The notes under the pieces: model-generated
Database searches by the model: none
Seen by the model: the letters and a program-made list of their open reading frames with translations, nothing else
Told to the model about the DNA's origin: nothing
DNA from: Lachnospiraceae bacterium
GTDB taxonomy: Bacteria; Bacillota; Clostridia; Lachnospirales; Lachnospiraceae
DNA length: 34,081 nucleotides
Assembly (NCBI GenBank): GCA_017446045.1
Contig: JAFSRP010000046.1
Span: forward strand, 1 to 34,081
Direction: 5' to 3'
Position numbers and translations under genes: made by a program
Part shown: piece after piece, positions 1-6,760 of the stretch
How the letters are laid out: every line of letters begins with the position of its first letter
Numbering within the stretch: position 1 is the first letter of the stretch

Positions 1-666
1 GTAGCCGTTCTCCCAGAATGCAAGTGCCTTGATGCCGGTGCCGTCGAAGCCTGCAAGAAGCTGCTGGCCTACTTCGCCGTCAAGTACTGCGTATGCAGAC
101 TCATAGGACGGGAACAGGTACGGAAGGTCAAGGACTGCCCAGTTAGCGGTGGACTTAGCAAATGCCGGGATCGGACCGGTGGAGGTGACCAGCATGTCCT
201 GGGTGCCCATGGAAACGGCATCCAGCATGTCGGACTCGTTGCCAAGAGAGGATGACGGATAGATATCTACGGTCATCTCGCCGCCGGAAAGCTCCTCAAG
301 GTGCTTTCTGAATGCTACAAGACCCTGGTTGTAAGCAGAGGTCATTGCGTTGGTGTCGCCGCACTTGAAGCGGATGGTTGCGTCCGGAGAACCAAGAGGC
401 TCTTCGTCGGTCGGCTCGGTAAGAACCGGAGGAAGGATCGTGTAAGCTGCTGCTGCCGGAGCTGCTGCTGCCGGAGCTGCTGCCTCAGTCTCTGCCGGTG
501 CCGCCTCGGTAGCTGCCGGAGCTGCCTCGGTAGCTGCCGGAGCTGCTGCCTCAGTCTCTGCCGGTGCTGCCGCTGCTGTCGTCTGGGTGGTGGAAGAACC
601 GCCGCCGCAGGCAACGAGAGCTGCAGTCATGACAGAAACAAGCATCAATGAAATAAATTTTTTCAT
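1..666 (-). CDS. TRAP transporter solute-binding lipoprotein (DctP type), partial
   Basis: N-terminal 222 residues of an extracytoplasmic binding protein; the reading frame is open to the window edge, so the C-terminus is missing. It starts with MKKFISLML, a hydrophobic signal and a lipobox LVAC with the lipidated Cys at residue 20. An Ala/Glu/Pro/Thr-rich tether of about 50 residues follows, then a DctP-like domain with the segments NAMTSAYNQG, SSSLGNESDML and GTQDMLVTSTGP. An AAGGGA ribosome binding site precedes the ATG. In this family the protein captures a carboxylate outside the cell and passes it to DctQM membrane subunits, which presumably lie beyond the left edge. It lies downstream of panB, 154 bases away, with its own promoter. 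The family call is firm; the ligand is unknown. Confidence 0.88.
   Translation of the reverse strand, partial: MKKFISLMLVSVMTAALVACGGGSSTTQTTAAAAPAETEAAAPAATEAAPAATEAAPAETEAAAPAAAAPAAAAYTILPPVLTEPTDEEPLGSPDATIRFKCGDTNAMTSAYNQGLVAFRKHLEELSGGEMTVDIYPSSSLGNESDMLDAVSMGTQDMLVTSTGPIPAFAKSTANWAVLDLPYLFPSYESAYAVLDGEVGQQLLAGFDGTGIKALAFWENGY
445..585 (-). repeat. 21-base coding tandem repeat in the lipoprotein tether
   Basis: Degenerate 21-base units encode seven-residue repeats of the form APAETEA or APAATEA just after the lipobox. They form the flexible, proline-rich linker between the membrane anchor and the binding domain. Perfect or near-perfect copies are adjacent, so copy number may vary between strains by slippage. 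Confidence 0.75.
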
Positions 667-705
667 AAGTTGTTCCCTTTCTTAAAAATATTATTGTTTC
701 TGCAT

Positions 706-733
706 GCCGGGGACTGCTTACCCAGCCCCCGGC
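706..733 (-). other. GC-rich hairpin at the 5' end of the TRAP binding-protein mRNA
   Basis: A perfect 7-bp stem, GCCGGGG at 706-712 against CCCCGGC at 727-733, encloses a 14-base loop. It starts about 10 bases after the predicted transcription start and has no U-tract, so it looks more like an mRNA-stabilising or processing structure than a terminator. Confidence 0.5.
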
Positions 734-750
734 AATGCCGTCCAACCATT

Positions 751-779
751 ATTATATACTTTTCACGCAGAATTGTATA
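751..779 (-). promoter_or_regulatory. Putative sigma-A promoter for the TRAP binding protein
   Basis: On the minus strand TATACA (774-779) and a perfect TATAAT (751-756) are separated by 17 bases. Transcription would start near 744, giving a leader of about 78 bases. This would let the binding protein be made in excess over the enzymes upstream. Confidence 0.55.
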
Positions 780-820
780 TCTTTTTGTGCACTATTTGTC
801 AGAAAAATGACAGAATTTCG

Positions 821-1654
821 TCAGTCGACCGGGTAACCCTCGACCTTTGCGTTGTAGCTGTACTCCGGAGTCGGGAAGGTGCCAGCGCAAGTGTCATCGT
901 AGAATGCGTTCAGCGCATCGACCATCGGCTGGCGAAGCTCTGCGTAATGCTTGACGAACTTCGGCTTGAAATCACCGAACAGTCCGGTCATATCATAAAG
1001 GTTCAGCTCCTGTCCGTCGCAGTACAGCCCGGCACCGATGCCGCAGGTCGGGATCTTGACGGTCTCGGTGATCTTCTTTGCCACGCCAACCGGCATGCAC
1101 TCAAGGCAGATACCGAATGCGCCCGCTTCTTCAACTGCAAGTGCATCAGCCAGCAGCTGGTCTGCCACGGAGCTGTCCTTGCCCTGGACCTTGAAGCCGC
1201 CAAGTGCGCTGATGGACTGCGGGGTCAGGCCGATATGTGCCATGACCGGAATGCCTGCATCAACGATCGCACGGATACGGGGAGCCATCTTTGCGCCGCC
1301 CTCGAGCTTGACGCAGTCGCAGCCGGTCTCCTGCATGATACGGTTTGCAGTCATGACAGCCTGCTCGTTGGAAGCGTTGTATGTGCCGAACGGCATATCG
1401 CCGACGACGAAGGTGTTGGGAGCGCCCTTGACGACAGCCTTTGCATGATGGCAGATCATGTCTACAGTAACCGGAATGGTGGAGCCGAAGCCGGTCATGA
1501 CATTGCCCAGAGAGTCGCCGACCAGGATCATCTCGGTCTTGGATTCATCTACGATGCCCGCGAAAGTATAGTCATAGCAGATCGTCCAGGTCCACTTCTG
1601 TCCCTCTTCCTTGTAACGCTTGAAGTCCTGAATACTGCACTTTTTCTTTGCCAT
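821..1654 (-). CDS. panB: 3-methyl-2-oxobutanoate hydroxymethyltransferase-like protein (PanB family)
   Basis: 277 residues, close to the family length of about 265. PanB transfers a one-carbon unit from methylene-tetrahydrofolate to 2-oxoisovalerate, giving ketopantoate; the reaction is reversible. The (beta/alpha)8 motifs are present: VGDSLG with metal and substrate residues D47-S48, VGDMPFG with D86, VKLEGG with K116 and E118, GLTPQS, the catalytic-type Glu in LECMPV (E185), and GIGAG. All expected active-site residues are therefore conserved. A clear GGAGG site precedes the ATG. It lies 49 bases after the panE-like gene and is followed by the TRAP gene. Neither panC nor panD is nearby, and the neighbours are a TRAP importer and a UxaA-type lyase, so a retro-aldol catabolic role is a possible alternative to pantothenate synthesis. 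Confidence 0.88.
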   Translation of the reverse strand: MAKKKCSIQDFKRYKEEGQKWTWTICYDYTFAGIVDESKTEMILVGDSLGNVMTGFGSTIPVTVDMICHHAKAVVKGAPNTFVVGDMPFGTYNASNEQAVMTANRIMQETGCDCVKLEGGAKMAPRIRAIVDAGIPVMAHIGLTPQSISALGGFKVQGKDSSVADQLLADALAVEEAGAFGICLECMPVGVAKKITETVKIPTCGIGAGLYCDGQELNLYDMTGLFGDFKPKFVKHYAELRQPMVDALNAFYDDTCAGTFPTPEYSYNAKVEGYPVD

Positions 1655-1703
1655 GGTTTCCTCCTTAATTTAAGAAATATATTTACACTTTGATGTTCCT
1701 GGG

Positions 1704-2645
1704 TCAATACATCTGATCCTCGTAATGATCCTGGATCATATTGATCAGATGGTAGATCGTGGTGTTGTAAGGTACCGGGATCCCCAGCCGCTGGCCTTCA
1801 CGGACGACAGCTCCGGTAATGGTCTCCACCTCGGTCTTCATATGTTTCTTCGCGTTCTGGTTCATCGAAGAATAATGTGTGCTCGGTGTATAGATCTCGA
1901 AGAAATGATCCCTCTCAGTCTCATAATCCAGATCCAGGCCTTTCGCGTTGGCGACTTCGCAGACCTCACGGATGAGCTCGCTTGAAAGTGCCCTGCCGTG
2001 GGGCGGCTCGCAGACCTGCCCACAGGAGAGGCGGGTGATCATGCCGATACCGCAGGTGCAGACGTTGATGCAGAGCTTCTTCCAGATCGCCTTCTCAGCC
2101 TCCGGGGTAGCCTGGGTCTCAAGGCCTGCCTCGCTCAAAGTCTCGCAGATCTTCTCGATCGCCGGGGTAACGGGGCCTTCCATCGGCATGATCTGGGTGA
2201 AACCGCTGGTGCCGGAATCTCTGACATGCGCGGGGCCTTCAACAACACCTGCCGCCAGAGTAGTTCCCAGAATGATGCGGTTCTTCGGAACATACTTGGC
2301 AATGATGTCCGCATTGCCAACGCCGTTCTGCACCGTCAGCACATAGGTGTCCGGCCCGATGATCACCTTTGCGTCGCGGGTGATCCTGTCAGTAAAGTTG
2401 GTGTTGACGAAAATGATCACGAGTTCCATGTAACCGTCCTGATCATAGACATCATGCACGTTGGTGGTCGCCCTGACCTTAAGGACCTGAGTCCCTTCTC
2501 TTGTGTCGAGCGTCAGGCCATCCTTCTGCATCTTAGCCACATGCTCACGCCAGGTATCCACCAGCCAAACATCATTTCCCGCAGCTGCCAGTCTGGCACC
2601 GACCATGCCACCCATGGCACCTGCGCCCATCATTGTAACTTTCAT
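1704..2645 (-). CDS. panE: 2-dehydropantoate 2-reductase-like dehydrogenase (ApbA/PanE family)
   Basis: 313 residues with the start taken at MKVTMMGAG, because AGAGGAG lies just upstream of that ATG; an earlier in-frame start at 2678 lacks such a site. The N-terminal Rossmann motif GAGAMGG (7-13) binds NADP(H). QNGVGN carries the family Asn (N107), WKKLCIN the catalytic Lys (189 or 190), and TEVETITGAVVREG the C-terminal Glu region that contacts the hydroxy acid. The family interconverts 2-keto and 2-hydroxy acids such as ketopantoate and (R)-pantoate. It is the first gene of a leftward transcript with panB. Both enzymes act on a 3-hydroxymethyl-2-keto acid in the classical pathway, but the surroundings suggest the true substrate could differ. 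Expected to be cytosolic. Confidence 0.85.
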   Translation of the reverse strand: MKVTMMGAGAMGGMVGARLAAAGNDVWLVDTWREHVAKMQKDGLTLDTREGTQVLKVRATTNVHDVYDQDGYMELVIIFVNTNFTDRITRDAKVIIGPDTYVLTVQNGVGNADIIAKYVPKNRIILGTTLAAGVVEGPAHVRDSGTSGFTQIMPMEGPVTPAIEKICETLSEAGLETQATPEAEKAIWKKLCINVCTCGIGMITRLSCGQVCEPPHGRALSSELIREVCEVANAKGLDLDYETERDHFFEIYTPSTHYSSMNQNAKKHMKTEVETITGAVVREGQRLGIPVPYNTTIYHLINMIQDHYEDQMY

Positions 2646-2686
2646 AGTTTCTCCTCTTGAAAAACCAATCAAAAACAAGGAACGGG

Positions 2687-2705
2687 TGTGCTACATTACA
2701 GCACA
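2687..2705. promoter_or_regulatory. Candidate operator TGTGC-N9-GCACA, copy A
   Basis: A perfect dyad with a nine-base spacer centred about 30 bases downstream of the predicted panE start of transcription. The same dyad with the same spacer occurs at 4746-4764 before the cupin gene. Its position would suit repression, and the divergent IclR-type protein is the nearest candidate ligand-responsive regulator. That assignment is inference. Confidence 0.6.
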
Positions 2706-2732
2706 GCATTTCCTAATATAGTACTTTTATAG

Positions 2733-2759
2733 ATTATCAGTATATTCCTGCAATTTCAA
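2733..2759 (-). promoter_or_regulatory. Putative promoter A for panE-panB
   Basis: On the minus strand TTGAAA (2754-2759) and GATAAT (2733-2738) are separated by 15 bases, shorter than optimal, with a TG just before the -10. The element AGATTATCAGT at 2731-2741 is identical in promoter B at 4791-4801. The short spacer suggests dependence on an activator. Confidence 0.55.
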
Positions 2760-2771
2760 CACAAAATACTG

Positions 2772-2801
2772 CCCAAAAAAGAGGTTGGAAATTTGTTGAA
2801 A
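2772..2801. promoter_or_regulatory. Conserved upstream boxes of promoter A
   Basis: Two elements, CCCAAAAAAG (2772-2781) and ATTTGTTGAAA (2791-2801), lie about 45-75 bases upstream of the predicted start. Both recur, 19 bases apart start to start, at 4831-4860. They could be activator sites, or an A-tract UP-like element plus an activator site. Confidence 0.55.
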
Positions 2802-2847
2802 ATGCGTCCGGGAATCTGAAGCGCTGTTCGCTGTACTGCAGCTTGCC

Positions 2848-4020
2848 TTACACGTAATTACAGGTCCTCATGACTGCGATCTCGTTGATGCCGAGGGCTT
2901 CCGACTTGGTCTGCCGTCCGTTGCAGGTGTCGACAACCATATCATACAGTTCCTGCTGCAGCTCTTCTATACTGTGCGTTCCCTTTATGTACCGGCTGGC
3001 ATCGAAATCGATGTTGTCTTCCATCTTTGCGTATGTGGATGCGTTGCCGGTGATCTTGATGACCGGCATGATCGGATTGCCCAGGGCTGTGCCGCGGCCG
3101 GTGGAGAATACGCAGACCTGTGCGCCGCCTGCTGCCATACCTGTCATGGAGCTCGGATCATTGCCCGGAGTGTCCATGATCACGAGGCCTTTCTGCTCCG
3201 CGGGGATCTCCTTTGCGTAGTCATATACCTGGCTGATCGGCCTGCTGCCTCCCCTATGGATACATCCGAGAGACTTCTCCTCGAGGGTCGTGATGCCGCC
3301 CGCCTTATTGCCCGGGGTCGGGTTGCCGCTGCGGATATCCTCTCCGCAGGCTCTGCGGACTGCCTCCTCATAGCGATGAACGATCTCAAGGACGCGGTCG
3401 TGTACTTCCGGCGTGACACCGCGCTCTGCCAGCAGATGCTCACCGCCGATGAACTCGGGTGTCTCGGAAAGGATCGTTGCAGCGCCTTCATCCACCAGAC
3501 GGTCGGACAGCGCGCCGATCACATTGTTGGCCGCCAAACCGGATGTCGGATCGGAACCGCCGCACTCGGTCGCAAGCAGAAGCTCTGTGATCGGGAACTT
3601 CTCTTTACGCATCATGGCAGCCTCTGCCGCAAACTGCTTTGCATAGCGCACGCCCTGCTCGACTGCCCGGAGAGTGCCGCCGGCTTCCTGGATGATCACT
3701 TTCTCGACCGGTTTGGTGGTCCGTTTCGCGATCCTGTCTGCCACTTCGTCACACTGGCAACCCTCGCAGCCGAGCGAGACCAGGACTACAGCGTATACAT
3801 TGGGATTGGCCGCAAAACCGACCTCGAAATCAAAACTCATCTCCAGATCGGAGGTTACCTGGGAACATCCCACCTGGTTGTGGAAGCTGACTGCTCCCTC
3901 GACCTGGTTCGCGATGATGTTCGCGACATCCGACGCGCAGACGCTCGTGGGAAGAACAAGTACATAGTTTCTGATGCCCGGCCTGCCGTCGGGGCGCCTG
4001 TATCCGTAAAATTCAGTCAT
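2848..4020 (-). CDS. UxaA-family lyase, large catalytic subunit (altronate dehydratase / sulfolactate sulfo-lyase beta-like)
   Basis: 390 residues. The opening FYGYRRPDGRPGIRNYVLVLP is the hallmark start of the UxaA/GarD/SuyB family. Further family features are VSLGCEGC, LLATECGGSD, GNKAGG followed by TTLEEKSLGC, and MDTPGNDP. These enzymes use a metal or Fe-S centre to eliminate water, or sulfite in SuyAB, from hydroxy acids. The protein lacks an N-terminal SAF domain. That domain is supplied by the separate gene just upstream, only three bases away, so the two form one enzyme, the arrangement known for sulfolactate sulfo-lyase. Altronate dehydratase itself is usually a single fused chain near 495 residues. 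The GGGGA ribosome binding site lies in the end of the SAF gene. Substrate cannot be read from the sequence. Confidence 0.87.
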   Translation of the reverse strand: MTEFYGYRRPDGRPGIRNYVLVLPTSVCASDVANIIANQVEGAVSFHNQVGCSQVTSDLEMSFDFEVGFAANPNVYAVVLVSLGCEGCQCDEVADRIAKRTTKPVEKVIIQEAGGTLRAVEQGVRYAKQFAAEAAMMRKEKFPITELLLATECGGSDPTSGLAANNVIGALSDRLVDEGAATILSETPEFIGGEHLLAERGVTPEVHDRVLEIVHRYEEAVRRACGEDIRSGNPTPGNKAGGITTLEEKSLGCIHRGGSRPISQVYDYAKEIPAEQKGLVIMDTPGNDPSSMTGMAAGGAQVCVFSTGRGTALGNPIMPVIKITGNASTYAKMEDNIDFDASRYIKGTHSIEELQQELYDMVVDTCNGRQTKSEALGINEIAVMRTCNYV

Positions 4021-4023
4021 TTC

Positions 4024-4299
4024 TTATCCCCTTTCCGGCTCTTCGATATTGTGTGTATGGACATGCTGTCCCGGAACGATATCCTGGGACGCGATCCCGA
4101 TCAGCTCGCCGTACTTGATGACGCGGCCGCCCTTCGGCACTGCCTTGACAGCCATCTTATGATATACGGGGATCGCATCCAGGGCGGTTACCTCACACGT
4201 GACTCCGCCGTCCGTATACTGTACCGTATCGCCCGGCTGCACAGCGCCGCCCAGGGTGACCACGCAGTCCTTCGGGTCAATAAACATTCCATTTACCAT
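4024..4299 (-). CDS. SAF-domain small subunit of the UxaA-family lyase
   Basis: 91 residues, essentially one SAF domain: a start with DPKDCVVTL, a central small beta fold, IKYGELIGIA, and the terminal signature VHTHN in GQHVHTHNIEE. This matches the N-terminal domain of altronate and galactarate dehydratases and SuyA, the small subunit of sulfolactate sulfo-lyase. It is cytosolic and expected to pair with the large subunit encoded three bases downstream. A GAAGGAG site sits before the ATG. It lies 56 bases after the cupin gene in the same leftward transcript. Confidence 0.85.
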   Translation of the reverse strand: MVNGMFIDPKDCVVTLGGAVQPGDTVQYTDGGVTCEVTALDAIPVYHKMAVKAVPKGGRVIKYGELIGIASQDIVPGQHVHTHNIEEPERG

Positions 4300-4355
4300 A
4301 TATAATGATCTCCTTCTTCTTTAATATGCTCCTTCATGGGCTGCCAGGACAGCTT

Positions 4356-4709
4356 TTATTTGAACAGGATCAGCGCGATAATCTCGGCTGTCTCGTCCGT
4401 ATCATTCATGAAACCGTGAGACTCCCCGTCTGCGCAGAAGGTAATGTCACCGGCATTGATGCGTACCTTCTCATCGTCGCGGTAATAAATACCGCTTCCT
4501 TTAATAAGGTAGTAAGTCTCCGCTTCGCCCTCATGCTTGTGGAGCCCGATCTCGCAGCCGGGCTCAATGATCGTATGCTGGAAGACACGGCCTTTCTCGT
4601 ACATTTCCTCCCGCCCGTTCAGGATCGGCTTAGCCAGGATATACCCCGCTCCGCCTCTCATGTGCTCTGTCCTGACCGGCTCATCTGTGATTTTTCTGAT
4701 AAATGACAT
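4356..4709 (-). CDS. Small single-domain cupin protein
   Basis: 117 residues forming one cupin barrel. Motif 1 is visible as GLHKHEGEAETYYLIKG, giving two His and one Glu ligand. Motif 2, around GDITFCADGESHGFMN, supplies a further His. Such proteins bind a divalent metal and can act as isomerases, epimerases or lyases on sugar acids and keto acids, or as small-ligand sensors. It is the first gene of the transcript that encodes the UxaA-type lyase, so a step just before or after that lyase is likely. An AGGAG site lies 11 bases before the ATG. The exact reaction is unknown. Confidence 0.82.
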   Translation of the reverse strand: MSFIRKITDEPVRTEHMRGGAGYILAKPILNGREEMYEKGRVFQHTIIEPGCEIGLHKHEGEAETYYLIKGSGIYYRDDEKVRINAGDITFCADGESHGFMNDTDETAEIIALILFK

Positions 4710-4745
4710 GGAAAATCGACGCTCCTTTCCTTAATTTAACGACAA

Positions 4746-4764
4746 TGTGCGGTATTGAAGCACA
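4746..4764. promoter_or_regulatory. Candidate operator TGTGC-N9-GCACA, copy B
   Basis: Perfect dyad identical in arms and spacer length to that at 2687-2705. It is placed about 31 bases downstream of the predicted start of the cupin transcript. Only the arms and spacer length are conserved, which is typical of a dimeric regulator site. Confidence 0.6.
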
Positions 4765-4792
4765 TAGTACACGACTATAGAATATAGTTCAG

Positions 4793-4819
4793 ATTATCAG
4801 TCCATGCGGCATAAATCAA
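4793..4819 (-). promoter_or_regulatory. Putative promoter B for cupin-SAF-lyase
   Basis: On the minus strand TTGATT (4814-4819) and GATAAT (4793-4798) are 15 bases apart, the same geometry as promoter A. AGATTATCAGT is shared exactly with promoter A. Predicted start of transcription is near 4786. Confidence 0.55.
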
Positions 4820-4830
4820 TATCCATAATG

Positions 4831-4860
4831 TCCAAAAAAGCTTAATGCTATTTGTTGAAA
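4831..4860. promoter_or_regulatory. Conserved upstream boxes of promoter B
   Basis: TCCAAAAAAG (4831-4840) and ATTTGTTGAAA (4850-4860), with the same spacing as the pair at 2772-2801. They also lie about 45-70 bases upstream of the divergent IclR gene's promoter, so a protein bound here could control both directions. Confidence 0.55.
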
Positions 4861-4903
4861 TTCCTAATTTTTCGTCTGTCAATGCCGGAAACCGGAATCA
4901 GTC

Positions 4904-4933
4904 TTGCTTTTCGGGGCCCCGCAATGCTACAAT
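4904..4933 (+). promoter_or_regulatory. Putative promoter of the IclR-family regulator
   Basis: TTGCTT (4904-4909), 18 bases, then TACAAT (4928-4933). The spacer holds the palindrome GGGGCCCC. Transcription would start near 4940, about 48 bases before the chosen start codon. Confidence 0.45.
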
Positions 4934-4987
4934 GTGGGAAAGTGTTCGTCATTATCATCTTGTTTGATCGATGAAAGCTGTGGTTTT

Positions 4988-5722
4988 ATGATACAGTCTA
5001 TCGAAAGAGTATCCAATATATTGCATTGTTTTGACCAGGATTCCCTTCTGGGGATCACACAGATCGCCAAAAGAGTAGGCCTTTCCAAGTCCACCACGTT
5101 CGGGATCGTCAGTACGCTGACAAAGCTGGGATTTTTAGAACAGGATAAGGACACAGGTCTCTATAAGCTCGGCCTGGAGCTCTTCCTGCTTGGAAACCGT
5201 GTCGATGCCGAAGGCCGCAACACGATCACCCGTGAACTGGACGTGCTGGTGGAAACGCTGGGAGAGACCATCAACTACGTCCGCCGCCAGGGCAGCAATG
5301 TGATCTATCTGGCCAAAAAGGAAAGCCCGCACTCCATGCGTATCTCCACAACGGTCGGCATGAGCCTGCCCATGTACTGCTCCGCGGTGGGCAAAGCCAT
5401 ACTGGCATATCTGCCGCAGGATGAACAGGATGCCATCATCAACGTAACAGAATTCCAGAACCTCACTGACAATACACTTGCCAGCGCGGAGACCCTGCGA
5501 TCCGAGCTCAAGAAGATCCGTTCCCAGGGCTATGCGCTTGACAGTGAAGAGCTGGAATACGGTCTGACCTGTGTCGCTGTGCCTATCCTGAACATCCAGG
5601 GATATCCGGTCGCTGCGATCAGCTGCTCCGGACCTTCGACCCGCATGACCCCGGAGAAGATCGCGGTCTGCCAGAACGAGCTCCGCCAGAGTGCAGCGCG
5701 CCTTTCCCGTCTGATCAGCTGA
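4988..5722 (+). CDS. IclR-family transcriptional regulator
   Basis: 244 residues from MIQSIERV, the usual family start. An upstream in-frame ATG at 4904 would overlap the predicted promoter and adds a non-family extension. The N-terminal winged helix-turn-helix reads LGITQIAKRVGLSKSTTFG (residues about 21-39). The C-terminal IclR effector domain includes GETINYVRRQG, VGMSLPMYCSAVGKAILAYL and the late segment LTCVAVPILNIQGYPVAAIS. IclR proteins bind DNA as dimers or tetramers and respond to small carboxylates. It is divergent from the cupin-lyase transcript and upstream of the crotonase-PFOR genes, so it is the best candidate regulator of the island. Ligand and sign of control are not visible. 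Confidence 0.9.
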   Translation: MIQSIERVSNILHCFDQDSLLGITQIAKRVGLSKSTTFGIVSTLTKLGFLEQDKDTGLYKLGLELFLLGNRVDAEGRNTITRELDVLVETLGETINYVRRQGSNVIYLAKKESPHSMRISTTVGMSLPMYCSAVGKAILAYLPQDEQDAIINVTEFQNLTDNTLASAETLRSELKKIRSQGYALDSEELEYGLTCVAVPILNIQGYPVAAISCSGPSTRMTPEKIAVCQNELRQSAARLSRLIS

Positions 5723-5781
5723 TGGAAATCTTGCACAATCGGAACCGGCAATCCTTGTGAATTATTTATCCCGCGCAAACA

Positions 5782-5810
5782 TTGACGCTTATGGGAATTT
5801 ACCTTACTAT
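5782..5810 (+). promoter_or_regulatory. Putative promoter for crotonase-PFOR
   Basis: TTGACG (5782-5787), a 17-base spacer, and TACTAT (5805-5810). It lies in the 205-base gap after the IclR gene and leaves a leader of about 110 bases. Confidence 0.5.
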
Positions 5811-5927
5811 GTTATTGCGGTATTTACGGACGTTGTTTCCTATTGTAGGACGCCGAAATGCCGTTTTCGCGACGCTTTGATTTCTGTTAATCTATATTTT
5901 TATACATCATAAGGAGGACCTGACCCC

Positions 5928-6701
5928 ATGTACGAGCATCTTCTGTACGAAGTCGCGGATGGCATTGCCACCATCAGCATCAACAACCCCAAATCCCTCA
6001 ACGCTTTGGACCCTGCCACCATTGAAGAGTTTGGCGCATGCATCGATGAAGTCGCTAAAGACAAGGCTGTCAAGGCCCTGATCGTGACCGGTGCAGGTCC
6101 CAAGTCCTTTGTCGCGGGTGCGGATATCTCCAAGATGGTCCTGATGTCAGCGGAGGAGGGTGCTCGCTTTGCGGCTCTCGCAGACGGATTCTTCTCCAAA
6201 CTCGAAGCTCTCCCGATCGTAACGATCGCGGCGGTCAACGGTTATGCACTCGGCGGCGGCTGCGAGCTTGCCATGGCCTGCGATATCCGCATCGCTTCCG
6301 AAAACGCTATCTTCGGCCAGCCTGAAGTCGGCCTCGGCATCATTCCGGGCTTTGGCGGCACCCAGCGTCTGGCGCGCCTGATCGGCAAGGGAAGGGCGAA
6401 AGAACTCATTCTCACCACAGACCGTATCGACGCGAATGAAGCGTACCGCATCGGCCTGGTCAACAAAGTCACTTCCAAGGAGGAACTGATCGATACCTGT
6501 AAGGCAATGATCGGCAGAGTCCTGAAGAACGGTCCGTTTGCTGTTGCGGTCGCAAAGAGCTGCATTGAAAGCGGTATGGATATGGACCTCAAGAACGGTC
6601 TGAAACTGGAAGCGGATGCTTTCGGCCTTACTTTCGCTACCGAAGAGAAGAAAGAAGGCATGACCGCGTTCCTCGAAAAGCGCAAGGCTAATTTCGGCTG
6701 A
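5928..6701 (+). CDS. Enoyl-CoA hydratase / crotonase family protein
   Basis: 257 residues, the standard crotonase length. FVAGADISKM supplies the CoA-binding and oxyanion segment, GYALGGGCELAMACD holds the first catalytic Glu (E113), and FGQPEVGLGIIPGFGGTQRL the second (E133). Having both glutamates argues for true hydration of a 2-enoyl-CoA, for example crotonyl-CoA, rather than a decarboxylase or isomerase variant. An AAGGAGG site lies before the ATG. PFOR follows after 59 bases. No thiolase, 3-hydroxyacyl-CoA dehydrogenase or acyl-CoA dehydrogenase is adjacent, so this is not the usual butyrate operon. Its substrate may be an acyl-CoA of the island's pathway. Confidence 0.9.
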   Translation: MYEHLLYEVADGIATISINNPKSLNALDPATIEEFGACIDEVAKDKAVKALIVTGAGPKSFVAGADISKMVLMSAEEGARFAALADGFFSKLEALPIVTIAAVNGYALGGGCELAMACDIRIASENAIFGQPEVGLGIIPGFGGTQRLARLIGKGRAKELILTTDRIDANEAYRIGLVNKVTSKEELIDTCKAMIGRVLKNGPFAVAVAKSCIESGMDMDLKNGLKLEADAFGLTFATEEKKEGMTAFLEKRKANFG

Positions 6702-6760
6702 TATTACGGTACTTCTGCACCCCGGTGCTTAACAAACATATATTTTAAGAGGGTTGATCT

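Noticed and set aside
445-585. CRISPR-like short repeats
   Set aside because: The repeats are contiguous 21-base coding units in frame with the lipoprotein, without unique spacers.
301-651. Cys-rich 116-residue frame on the plus strand with many CRSC units, resembling a metal-binding or bacteriocin-like peptide
   Set aside because: It is the antisense of the Ala/Glu repeat tether of the TRAP lipoprotein; repeat codons produce the Cys/Arg pattern, and no ribosome binding site precedes it.
704-1693. 329-residue plus-strand frame
   Set aside because: Antisense to panB, which has a complete set of catalytic motifs and a ribosome binding site.
2974-4305. 443-residue open frame on the plus strand
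   Set aside because: It lies antisense to the UxaA large subunit and SAF genes, has no family-like motifs, and arises from their GC-rich codon use.
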